DNA from: Paracoccus alkanivorans | GTDB taxonomy: Bacteria; Pseudomonadota; Alphaproteobacteria; Rhodobacterales; Rhodobacteraceae | Reading direction: 5' to 3' | Length of the DNA: 64,000 bases | Assembly: GCF_003697785.1 (NCBI RefSeq) | Contig: NZ_QOKZ01000010.1 | Location: 1 to 64,000 of the forward strand | In this document: piece after piece, positions 43,286-52,817 of the stretch | Layout of the letters: each line of letters begins with the position of its first letter | Position numbering within the stretch: the stretch's first letter is position 1 | The notes under the pieces: generated by a model | Databases searched by the model: none | Told to the model about the DNA's origin: nothing | Seen by the model: the letters and a program-made list of their open reading frames with translations, nothing else | Made by a program: the position numbers and the translations under genes

Positions 43286-45313
43286 TCAGCCCTGTGTGTT
43301 GATGCGAATGTTGAAATACTCGTCGACCTCCGCGGACATGCCGGGGGGAATGACGGTGGTCGCATCGAATTGCTCCACGATGGCGGGACCATCGATCATG
43401 GCCCCGGCCTTCAGATCGTCGCGTTGATAGATCGCGGCTTCATGCCCCTTGTTTTCGAACCAGACCTGCCGCTGGCCGGTCGGTTCGGGCCGGTGCTGCT
43501 CTACCGGGTGCTTTTGCAGTTCGGCCTTGGGAACGACGCCTACCGCCTTCACCGCCACCCGGAACAGCGAGACTTCGGCATCCTCGCGTGCGTAATTGTA
43601 TTCGCGTTCGTGATGGGCGTGGAATGCTTTGACCAACTCGCCGATATCGGTGATCTCGGCAGGCGCGGGAACCTGAAGCGAGCGCCACTGACCCTTGTAC
43701 ATCATCTCGACCGTGCGGCTCAGGATCATGTCGCTATCCGCGACGCCTTCATGCTTGAGCTGGGCCATCGCCTCCCGCTCGATCCGCCGGAAGGCGGTTT
43801 CAAGCTCCTCGGGCCGGGTGGAGGCAACCGGCTTCATGAAGCTGTCGGAAAAGTCGTGCTGGATATCGACCAGCAGGCAGCCAAGCGCCGAGGTCACGCC
43901 GGGATTGAGCGGAACGATCACGGTCGGAATCGAAAGCTCTTTCGCCACCGCTGCGCCATGCAGCGCACCGGCCCCGCCAAAGGCGCAGAGCGCGAAGTCG
44001 CGCGGGTCATAGCCGCGTGAAATGGAAAGCAGCCGCACCGCATTCGCCATATTGGCATTCGCCACGCGGATGATTGCCTCGGCGGCCTCGTGTAGCTCCA
44101 TACCGAAGGGTTCGGCTACCGTCGATCTGACGGCCGTTTCGGACAGCGCCGGGTCGAGCGTCAGCTTGCCGCCGGCCAGGGTGGTTCCCAATCGGCCAAG
44201 AACAAGGTTGGCATCGGTATTCGTCGCGACCTCGTTGCCGTTGCGGTAACAGGCCGGACCTGGATAAGCCCCGGCGGATTGCGGGCCGTTGCGCAACGAG
44301 CCGCCCTCATCGCGCCAGGCCAGCGAACCGCCTCCGGCGCCGATTGTCAGAACCTCGATCGAGGGAAAGCGGATCGGGAACCCGTATTCGATATACCAGT
44401 CCTTGGTGATCCGGGATTCCCCCTGGTAACTGACGGAAACATCTGTCGAGGTTCCCCCCATGTCGAAACCGATGGTATTCGGATAACCGCAAAGATTGCC
44501 TATAAAGCGGCTGGCAATGGCGCCTGCGGCGATCCCGGAACCGGCAAGACGGGCCGCGAAATCGCGCACCGCGTTGGGTGTCATGACCCCGCCGCCGGTA
44601 TGGAGAAGCAGGAGGTCGCGTTCGTATCCTTCCTCTTTCAGCCGTTCGCTCAGCCGCGAGACGTAATCCACGACCACCGGCGAGACGACCGCATTCGCCA
44701 TGGTCGTGGAAAACCTTTCATGCTCGAATATCTCCGGCATGATTTCAGCGGAGATCGAGATCGCGATATCCGGCATGATCTCCTTGAGAATGTCCCGCAT
44801 GCGCCGTTCATTCTCTGGATTGACGTAGGAATTCATGAAGCAGATGGCGACCGATTTGACATCGCGCTTTTTCAGGATTTCGCCCACGCGCCGCGCGCCC
44901 GCCTCGTCCAGGGGCTCGATGATTTTCCCTTCGGCATCGACGCGTTCGCGGACGGTCAGCCGGTCTCGTCGGGGGATATAGGGCTTGGCGACATCCTTGT
45001 AGGTGTCCCAGAGATCCTCCTTGTTGGCCCTGCGGATCTCGACCACGTCCCGGAAGCCTTCCGTGCAGATCATTGCGCATCGCGGCAGGTTGCGGGTGAT
45101 CAGCGCATTCGTTGCGACCGTAGTGCCATGGGAAAACATCGAGACACCGGCCAGGTCTATCTTGCCGATTTCGATCCCATCCATGATCGCGCGCATGGGA
45201 TCGTCCGGCGTTGATGCGATCTTTTCGATACGTATCGCACCGGATGTCTCATCCATGATGCAGATGTCAGTGAAGGTGCCACCCACATCCACCGCAACTC
45301 TTGTGTGTTCCAT
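43286..45313 (-). CDS. hyuA: Hydantoinase/oxoprolinase family protein, subunit A
   Basis: A 675-residue HyuA-type ATPase subunit. ATP-binding motifs of the actin-like fold are seen: RVAVDVGGTFTDICIMDE at the N-terminus and TIGFDMGGTSTDVSVSYQGE in the middle, with SHGTTVATNALI between. It phosphorylates the substrate amide so that HyuB can open the ring. The start at 45311-45313 has GGAGAAG at good distance; an ATG nine codons earlier is weaker. Likely substrates are hydantoin, N-methylhydantoin, 5-oxoproline or another cyclic amide. Confidence 0.92.
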   Translation of the reverse strand: MEHTRVAVDVGGTFTDICIMDETSGAIRIEKIASTPDDPMRAIMDGIEIGKIDLAGVSMFSHGTTVATNALITRNLPRCAMICTEGFRDVVEIRRANKEDLWDTYKDVAKPYIPRRDRLTVRERVDAEGKIIEPLDEAGARRVGEILKKRDVKSVAICFMNSYVNPENERRMRDILKEIMPDIAISISAEIMPEIFEHERFSTTMANAVVSPVVVDYVSRLSERLKEEGYERDLLLLHTGGGVMTPNAVRDFAARLAGSGIAAGAIASRFIGNLCGYPNTIGFDMGGTSTDVSVSYQGESRITKDWYIEYGFPIRFPSIEVLTIGAGGGSLAWRDEGGSLRNGPQSAGAYPGPACYRNGNEVATNTDANLVLGRLGTTLAGGKLTLDPALSETAVRSTVAEPFGMELHEAAEAIIRVANANMANAVRLLSISRGYDPRDFALCAFGGAGALHGAAVAKELSIPTVIVPLNPGVTSALGCLLVDIQHDFSDSFMKPVASTRPEELETAFRRIEREAMAQLKHEGVADSDMILSRTVEMMYKGQWRSLQVPAPAEITDIGELVKAFHAHHEREYNYAREDAEVSLFRVAVKAVGVVPKAELQKHPVEQHRPEPTGQRQVWFENKGHEAAIYQRDDLKAGAMIDGPAIVEQFDATTVIPPGMSAEVDEYFNIRINTQG

Positions 45314-45439
45314 TCGGTCTTCTCCATGATTTTTGGACATATGTTCCCGGCCGCCGGTGCCATGTTTCCGGCAGATATCGGTCCCTTTGGGGGCCGTGCT
45401 GGGCTTTCGTGTTTCTTCGCGGCGCCGGGCGCTGCGGGT

Positions 45440-46399
45440 TCAGTGTTCCCGCGGGGCTGTCATTGCCTCCCTGCGAGTTTCCGACGCGGTTCTGCCAAAC
45501 CTTGCGCGATAGTATTTCGAGAACTGCGCCTGATCCGTGAAACCCCAGTCATAGGCAATATCGGAGATGGTGCGGCTTGATTGCAGCGAGCGTAGTTCCT
45601 CGTTGCAACGGCTCAGCCTTCGTTCACGAATATAGCCCTGGATGGACTGATCGGATTCGTGAAACAGCCGTTGGAGATATCTCAGGGAGATGCCGCAGCC
45701 CTCGGCAACCATTCCTGGGCTCAGGTCGGGATCCTTGAGATGATCGCGGATAAAGGTTTCCGCGCGGGAAAGATGTGCCGCGCGAACCGATGACAGATTG
45801 CTGGTCAGCACCCGCTGATCGTCCATGATCGCCAGGCACAGCAGCTCGACCAGATGGGTTCCGGCCGCACCCCGCGCCGCCTCGTCGATCACCTCCAGAT
45901 GATTGATCGTCATATGCAGGCTGGAAACGAAAAAGGACGCAATGCCGCTGCCGGCATCGAAGGCAAGACCGCCAAGCCGCTCGGCTCTGCCCAATCTTGC
46001 ACGCACATGGGCTGTCGGAACCTTCAGGACCCATTGCCGATTGCGTTCAGTATGCCAGTATTCATAAGGCGCGTCGCTGCGCTCGACCAGAAACCCGCCG
46101 GGTTTGCATGTCGAGCGGCGGTCACCCTGAACGAAATTGATGGTTTCGTCCTCGGGGATGGCAATCAGTAGCGAACTCTCGGTTTCGTTCAGCAAATGGC
46201 GGTCATGCCGCCGGTATATCAGCCCGTCGCAATGAATCCTGGAAAGCTCTACATTTCCAAGCCGCCAGCGATGCATGCTTCCTCTGAAACGTTCCTTGTC
46301 ACGCGGCTCCACATCCAGCGCGAAATAGGCCTGGGATACCGTCTGGCGCCAAGCCCTGCGATTCTCTGCCAAGGCAAAACTGACGTTCTCACTCCCCAT
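45440..46399 (-). CDS. AraC family transcriptional regulator
   Basis: A 319-residue activator with an N-terminal cupin-like effector region (AraC_binding_2 type) and two C-terminal HTH motifs: GMVAEGCGISLRYLQRLFHE and ISDIAYDWGFTDQAQFSKYY followed by ARFGRTASETRREA. It lies immediately upstream of hyuA-hyuB-permease in the same direction, separated by 126 bases, and is the probable regulator of that operon. The start at 46397-46399 is preferred because AGGG lies close before it; a longer form of 338 residues is possible. Confidence 0.88.
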   Translation of the reverse strand: MGSENVSFALAENRRAWRQTVSQAYFALDVEPRDKERFRGSMHRWRLGNVELSRIHCDGLIYRRHDRHLLNETESSLLIAIPEDETINFVQGDRRSTCKPGGFLVERSDAPYEYWHTERNRQWVLKVPTAHVRARLGRAERLGGLAFDAGSGIASFFVSSLHMTINHLEVIDEAARGAAGTHLVELLCLAIMDDQRVLTSNLSSVRAAHLSRAETFIRDHLKDPDLSPGMVAEGCGISLRYLQRLFHESDQSIQGYIRERRLSRCNEELRSLQSSRTISDIAYDWGFTDQAQFSKYYRARFGRTASETRREAMTAPREH

Positions 46400-46587
46400 T
46401 TCCCTGCATCCCTCCAGAGATGTCCTGAAACTATAGAATGAGCGGAACCATAGCACGATATTCCCGGGTTTCTTGTATATAGGCGAACATTCTTTTGTCC
46501 TGGCGTGCCCGGATAGCGGAAGAGACCGCCAATGTATCGCGGTTGCGGTTTTCCATGGCAGTCTTGCCGCCGGTGCCCGGCGCGGCG

Positions 46588-47820
<1,233 letters not shown>

Positions 47821-47875
47821 TTATCGGGTGGGCGATTTCAGCTATCGTCGGAAGATGCCGTGGTCCTTGCTGCGA

Positions 47876-49024
47876 TCAGGCGAGAAACCAGGGTTTCCAT
47901 CCGCCTGCCCGCTCTGCTTTCCACGCTTTTTGCCGCGGGACGCCATGTTCAAGCCAGACCGCGGCAAACCACCACAACGCAAGGATGGTCCAGAGATCGA
48001 CGCTCAGCCTATGCAGGATTTCCTGGCCGGCCGGGTTCTGCTGGAACGCGTCCCCGAGGATCGACAACATCACGCAGATGACGAATGACCACAAGCCGCC
48101 ACGGCCGATCTGTTGCAATGCGATGCCGGGGCGGGTCGCAGCCAGCCGCTCCATCAGGCCGCTTAGCGGGACGGCGACCAGCCAGCTGGCAGCCAGGATC
48201 GCAAGATAGCGGGTGCCGTCGAGCGGCCATTTATCCACTACCCCGTAAACTTGCTTCAGAGCATTCCGGATAAGCAGGGCATCATCGCCGAACTTCACCG
48301 CTATGACGATCGTCGCGCCGAAAACGAACATCCCCACAGAGAGTGCCGTCAGCAGATGCTTGTAACGCAGCAGCACCGGCATGAAGCGATGCCTGAAGAG
48401 CGCCATTGCTGTTCCGGTGTAAAACAGCATCTGCCAGCCGAACGGGTTGAATAGCAGCCCCTTGCCGCTATGGTTCGGAATGAACTTGTTCAGGCCGGGG
48501 GCGAACCACCACAATGCCACCGAACAGGCGATGAAAAGTAGCGGCCAGCGTATCAAAACAGGAACCAGCACGGGGGCCGATGCGATCAGGATGACATAGA
48601 CCGCGAGGACATCCATGAGGTTCGGTTGCAGCCACATGCTTGCCAGCGCACCCAGATACCATAGCGGGTCCTCCACGATCCAGACCGCGTATTGATTCCA
48701 GACCGCCGTGTGCTTCATGCCCAATGCAAGCAGGCCGGCCGACAGCAATGCCAGAAGAATACCGCCGATCACCAGGGCGCGCCAGACTTCGAAAGCGCGG
48801 CGGGTAAAGCGCCATTGCGCGGCATTACGGCCCTCTTTCGCTTCGACCGTGCACCAGACGAGGCCGACAAGAAAGCCTGACAGCAGCACGAACAGCTCAG
48901 CGGCATCGAATACCGAGAAATTGCCAAGGGTGAACCTGCGCAGTTCCGAGACTGGCATGTGGTCGACCATGATGCAGACCAGCGCGTAACCGCGCAGCAT
49001 ATCCAAAGCTATAATACGTTTCAT
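47876..49024 (-). CDS. opgC: OpgC, succinyltransferase of periplasmic glucans
   Basis: A 382-residue integral membrane protein with about ten helices that adds succinyl groups to osmoregulated periplasmic glucans. The family start RIIALDMLRGYALVCIMVDH (acyltransferase-like D-x-x-R-G), AAELFVLLSGFLVGLVW and NPFGWQMLFYTGTAM are recognised. It overlaps opgH by 4 bases (ATGA), so the operon reads opgG-opgH-opgC. Confidence 0.9.
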   Translation of the reverse strand: MKRIIALDMLRGYALVCIMVDHMPVSELRRFTLGNFSVFDAAELFVLLSGFLVGLVWCTVEAKEGRNAAQWRFTRRAFEVWRALVIGGILLALLSAGLLALGMKHTAVWNQYAVWIVEDPLWYLGALASMWLQPNLMDVLAVYVILIASAPVLVPVLIRWPLLFIACSVALWWFAPGLNKFIPNHSGKGLLFNPFGWQMLFYTGTAMALFRHRFMPVLLRYKHLLTALSVGMFVFGATIVIAVKFGDDALLIRNALKQVYGVVDKWPLDGTRYLAILAASWLVAVPLSGLMERLAATRPGIALQQIGRGGLWSFVICVMLSILGDAFQQNPAGQEILHRLSVDLWTILALWWFAAVWLEHGVPRQKAWKAERAGGWKPWFLA

Positions 49025-51114
49025 GCGGGCAGTTGGCTCCAGCGCGTCAGCAGGTCCTTGTTGGACACTAACGCATCAGCCTCGGCCCGGTTCATAAAAT
49101 TCAGCGCTTCGGATTGATTTGCCGCATTGGCGATTTTGGCGCCGGCGGTGATGCTGGCCAATCGCTCGGAGGCCGGCCTGGCATCCGGAGGGGGCAGCAT
49201 GGCGATATGCCGGGCCAGAAGCACCGGGTCGCGCCCAAGGCGCAGAATGGAGCCGGGGCCTTCCACGGCACGGGGAAGACGGCGGGTCGCGGCCTGTGCC
49301 TCCGCGATGATCGGAGGAGTTTCACGTTCCTCCGGTGTGACCAGAAGGCCTCGCATGCGAGCCCATCGGCCGAAGACCGGGCTGGCCGACAAGCGTGAGG
49401 TCAACGGCGAAAGGATCAGTCCCGCAAGGATCGGCGACAGCCAGATGAGCTGTGGAGGCGAAAATTCGGCCAGTACGATCAGCGTTCCCACCCCCAGGCC
49501 GACATGGGTCCAGTGACGGCTGAGCACGACACGCCAGGCAGGCATCGACCCGGCCCGCGTCTGTGCCTTCCATCCGCTGTCCCGGCCGCGAAGGATTTCA
49601 TAGATCTGCCGGGTCTGGGTCAGCATCTGCACGGGTGCGATCAGGGCCGAGAGGATGATCTCGAACAATGCGCTGGCGAAGATATGCACCGGACCGCCGG
49701 AATTTTTCGCCAGGGGGCGGGACCATGCGCGGAAGATACCGAAAAATCTGGGCAATAGCAGCAGTCCCATGGCGGTCATGAACAGCCATAGCATCCTGCG
49801 GGAGTCAAAGACGGGCCAGTCGGGGAAAAGCTGGTAGGCGTTCGGGAAGTATTCCGGGGTGGACAGGAGCACGGTGGCGGACAGGACGAGGCCGACAAGG
49901 ATCAGCGCAAGCCAGATCGGACTCATCAGAAAGCCGAATATGCCGATGGCGAAATGCGCTCCGCTGATGGCGCGGGTGCCCCGCATGCCGATCAGGCTGA
50001 GATGCTGCAAATTCCCCTGTGCCCATCGCCGCTCGCGCGCGGCCATATCCAGAAGCGTTGGCGGGCATCCCTCGTAACTGCCGCGCAGATCGTAATCCAG
50101 CCGGACTTTCCAGCCGGCCCGGCACAGGGCGGCGGCCTCGACGAAATCATGGCTGAGAATCGAGCCGCCGAAAGGCGGTTTGCCGGGCAGGGTGGGCAGT
50201 CCGCAGCATTGTGCAAAGGCGCTGATGCGGATGATCGCGTTATGGCCCCAGTAATTTCCGGTATTGCCTGACCATGCCGCGACCCCGCGCGCGATCATCG
50301 GCCCATAGACCCGGCCGGCGAACTGGGTCAGGCGGGCAAAGATGGTCTCGCCGCCGACCAGCACCGGCATCGTCTGGATCAGAGCCAGATCAGGCGCGGC
50401 CTCCATGCGGGCCGACAGGGCCTTGACCGTTGCCCCGCTCATGACGCTGTCGGCGTCCAGCACCACCATCTGGTCGTAGTTTCCACCCCAACGGCGCAGG
50501 AACTCGGCGATATTGCCGGATTTGCGGTCGGCATTCGTTTCCCGGCGCCGATACCACAGGGGCAGAGGTGAAAATTCCCGAGCGGCTGAAATCGCCAGGG
50601 TCTCGTCCACTGCAATTGCCGGATCACGCGTATCGGACAGCACGAAGACTTCCGTCCGATTGCCCATTCCCTCGCGTTCAAGCTCGCTCGCCAGTGCCGT
50701 CAGCAGCCCGATACTGGCCGCGGCATTCTCGTGATAGATCGGCATGACCACGGCGACCCGCGCCTTGCCCGGTGTATCCGGTGTTTTCGGACGATGCGCC
50801 AGAACACCGGCGAGCATGGCACAAAAGCTGAAACCCACCCAAGCGAAAGTCGGCACGAATAACGCAAGCAGCATGAGCTGCATCGGGGTCGGCTTGTCAC
50901 CGAACACGTTCAGCATCTGGGTAAAGCCGGTTATCGCCAAGGCCAGTGTGCCGCCGAACGCGATCAGCCTCGCCAGCCAGACATTCGGCGCCTCGTAGCC
51001 CCGGCGTGGGCCTTTGGGTGGTGGGGCACGGAAATCCTGAACCGGCATGTCCAGCGGCGCCTCGGGCGGCATCGGGGGCAGCCCGACCTTATCCAGCACG
51101 GTGGTCACGTTCAT
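49021..51114 (-). CDS. opgH: Glucans biosynthesis glucosyltransferase OpgH
   Basis: A 697-residue inner-membrane processive glycosyltransferase (GT2) making the beta-glucan backbone from UDP-glucose. Catalytic motifs are intact: VVMPIYHENAAAS near the start of the GT domain, DADSVMSG as D-x-D and RERRWAQGNLQHL as the (Q/R)xxRW product-site motif. Several helices flank the domain. The start is the ATG at 51112-51114 overlapping the opgG stop; a TTG three codons earlier is less likely. Confidence 0.93.
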   Translation of the reverse strand: MNVTTVLDKVGLPPMPPEAPLDMPVQDFRAPPPKGPRRGYEAPNVWLARLIAFGGTLALAITGFTQMLNVFGDKPTPMQLMLLALFVPTFAWVGFSFCAMLAGVLAHRPKTPDTPGKARVAVVMPIYHENAAASIGLLTALASELEREGMGNRTEVFVLSDTRDPAIAVDETLAISAAREFSPLPLWYRRRETNADRKSGNIAEFLRRWGGNYDQMVVLDADSVMSGATVKALSARMEAAPDLALIQTMPVLVGGETIFARLTQFAGRVYGPMIARGVAAWSGNTGNYWGHNAIIRISAFAQCCGLPTLPGKPPFGGSILSHDFVEAAALCRAGWKVRLDYDLRGSYEGCPPTLLDMAARERRWAQGNLQHLSLIGMRGTRAISGAHFAIGIFGFLMSPIWLALILVGLVLSATVLLSTPEYFPNAYQLFPDWPVFDSRRMLWLFMTAMGLLLLPRFFGIFRAWSRPLAKNSGGPVHIFASALFEIILSALIAPVQMLTQTRQIYEILRGRDSGWKAQTRAGSMPAWRVVLSRHWTHVGLGVGTLIVLAEFSPPQLIWLSPILAGLILSPLTSRLSASPVFGRWARMRGLLVTPEERETPPIIAEAQAATRRLPRAVEGPGSILRLGRDPVLLARHIAMLPPPDARPASERLASITAGAKIANAANQSEALNFMNRAEADALVSNKDLLTRWSQLPA

Positions 51115-52655
51115 GCGGTCCAACGTGTCATCCAGGTTTCGCTTAACGCGACACCATCCTTGTTGGTCAATAGAGCCTGAAGATCGGCGAGTTCCGCGTC
51201 TCCCGGTTCGTATTCAAAGGCGAGGCGCAGGACTTCCTGCTCCGGCAGCGGTTTCAGATAGGCATGGACGATCTTTCCGGTCGAGGTGGTCACCTTCGAT
51301 TCCGGCATCTCCTGGGTAAAGAGGGACAGGTCGAAATCGACGATATAGCTGCGCGTAGTTTCGGAATTGATCGATCGGCCGGACCGCACCTGCCTGATTT
51401 TGGCAAGCGGCAGATCATTCGGGGGCAAAGCGGTGAAACTGAGCCGGTAGCGAAATTCGTGCCGCTTGCCCTTGGCCATCGGGTTCTTGGGTACCCAATA
51501 GGTGACGATATTGTCGTTGAACTCGTTCTCGACCGGGATCTCGATCAACCGGATTTCGCCCTCGCCCCAATCTGCCTCGGGCTCGATCCAAGCCGACGGC
51601 CGCAGGTGATACATCGCCTCGGCGTCCTGAAAATCCTCGAAATCCCGCTTGCGTTGTATCAGGCCGAAACCTCTCGGAGAGTGATCCACGAAAGAGGCGA
51701 TCTGCAATGTCTTGGGAGAGGACAGGCTGCGCCATAGCGCCTGACCGGCCCCCGTATGCATCTGCAGCCCGTCGCTGTCATGGACGGCGGGACGGTAGTC
51801 GTCCACCGTGCGCCGGCTGGCCGGGCTGAACCAGAACATAGATGTCAGCGGCGCAAGCCCGGTTTCGCGCAACTCGACGCGGGGGAACAATGCGACCCGG
51901 GTGCGTATCATGGTCACCGCACCGGGATTGACGTCGAACTGATAGGCGCCGGTGACGGATTTACTGTCGAGAACCGCATGGATGCGAACGGTGCCGGTCG
52001 CCTCGGCCGGCTCGTGTATCCAGAAATCGGTGAACAGCGGGAATTCCTCGCCATCCGGGCTGCCGGTCTTTATCGCAAGGCCGCGTCCGGAAAGTCCGTA
52101 AAGAGTTCCCCGCGCCACGGCACGAAAATAGGTGGCACCCTGGAAAACCAGGAACTCGTCCATAATTCCCGGCTTGTTCAGCATCGTGCGCAGGCGGAAT
52201 CCGGACCAGCCCATATCGCCCTTGGTTTCCAGATCTGCGCCGTCGGGAAACTGCGAAGGGTCGAATTCTAGCATATGAGGGTCGAAACCCAGCTTCTGCG
52301 GAACCCCGTCGCGGACGACGTTGATATTTATCGGCTCGTAGAAGATTGCTCCGGGGGGTAGCAAATCCAGCGCGAACCCTCCGCGTCCCTTCAACGGATC
52401 CATATCCCTGCGGAACCGGATCGCGCGATATTGATCATAGTTCAGATCGGCGAAACTTCCGACCTGCTCCGCGACCGGCTGAGTATAGACTCGCGTGGCC
52501 CGGTCTGCCGCGATTGCCGCGACTTCCTCGAATCCGAACACATCGAGCGCCGGAGACGGCCCTTCGGACGCGTCCTGCGCTTGCGCATTGGTTGCCACGA
52601 ACTGGCCTCCGACGGCCAGAGCACTGGCTGCATTGAGAAATTGTCTGCGCTTCAT
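51111..52655 (-). CDS. opgG: Periplasmic glucans biosynthesis protein OpgG
   Basis: A 514-residue periplasmic protein needed to build the glucan branches. The N-terminus MKRRQFLNAASALAVGG is a twin-arginine signal (RRQFLN), then mature residues from about 30. The beta-sandwich domain shows FEEVAAIAADRATRVY and FQGATYFRAVARGTLYGLSG, DGEEFPLFTDFWI and LTSMFWFSPASRRTVDDYRP, all usual for OpgG/OpgD. The start ATG at 52653-52655 follows a region without another good start. It heads opgG-opgH-opgC and would be exported folded. Confidence 0.92.
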   Translation of the reverse strand: MKRRQFLNAASALAVGGQFVATNAQAQDASEGPSPALDVFGFEEVAAIAADRATRVYTQPVAEQVGSFADLNYDQYRAIRFRRDMDPLKGRGGFALDLLPPGAIFYEPININVVRDGVPQKLGFDPHMLEFDPSQFPDGADLETKGDMGWSGFRLRTMLNKPGIMDEFLVFQGATYFRAVARGTLYGLSGRGLAIKTGSPDGEEFPLFTDFWIHEPAEATGTVRIHAVLDSKSVTGAYQFDVNPGAVTMIRTRVALFPRVELRETGLAPLTSMFWFSPASRRTVDDYRPAVHDSDGLQMHTGAGQALWRSLSSPKTLQIASFVDHSPRGFGLIQRKRDFEDFQDAEAMYHLRPSAWIEPEADWGEGEIRLIEIPVENEFNDNIVTYWVPKNPMAKGKRHEFRYRLSFTALPPNDLPLAKIRQVRSGRSINSETTRSYIVDFDLSLFTQEMPESKVTTSTGKIVHAYLKPLPEQEVLRLAFEYEPGDAELADLQALLTNKDGVALSETWMTRWTA

Positions 52656-52817
52656 GAGTGGAATTCGATGCCAATAAACCTGTTCATCATACGGATCCTG
52701 CCGCATTGCAGCAAGCTGTATAGGCGGTAACACGCTGACCTGCCAGCGGGTTTCCCGGCGAGAGGTAAGAGAGGGAATAACCCAACGTTACTTCATATGA
52801 AAGTGGGATATGTTCAC

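Noticed and set aside
42440..44020. Long plus-strand open frame over hyuA/hyuB
   Set aside because: A high-GC shadow frame opposite real genes; hyuA and hyuB match known families throughout.
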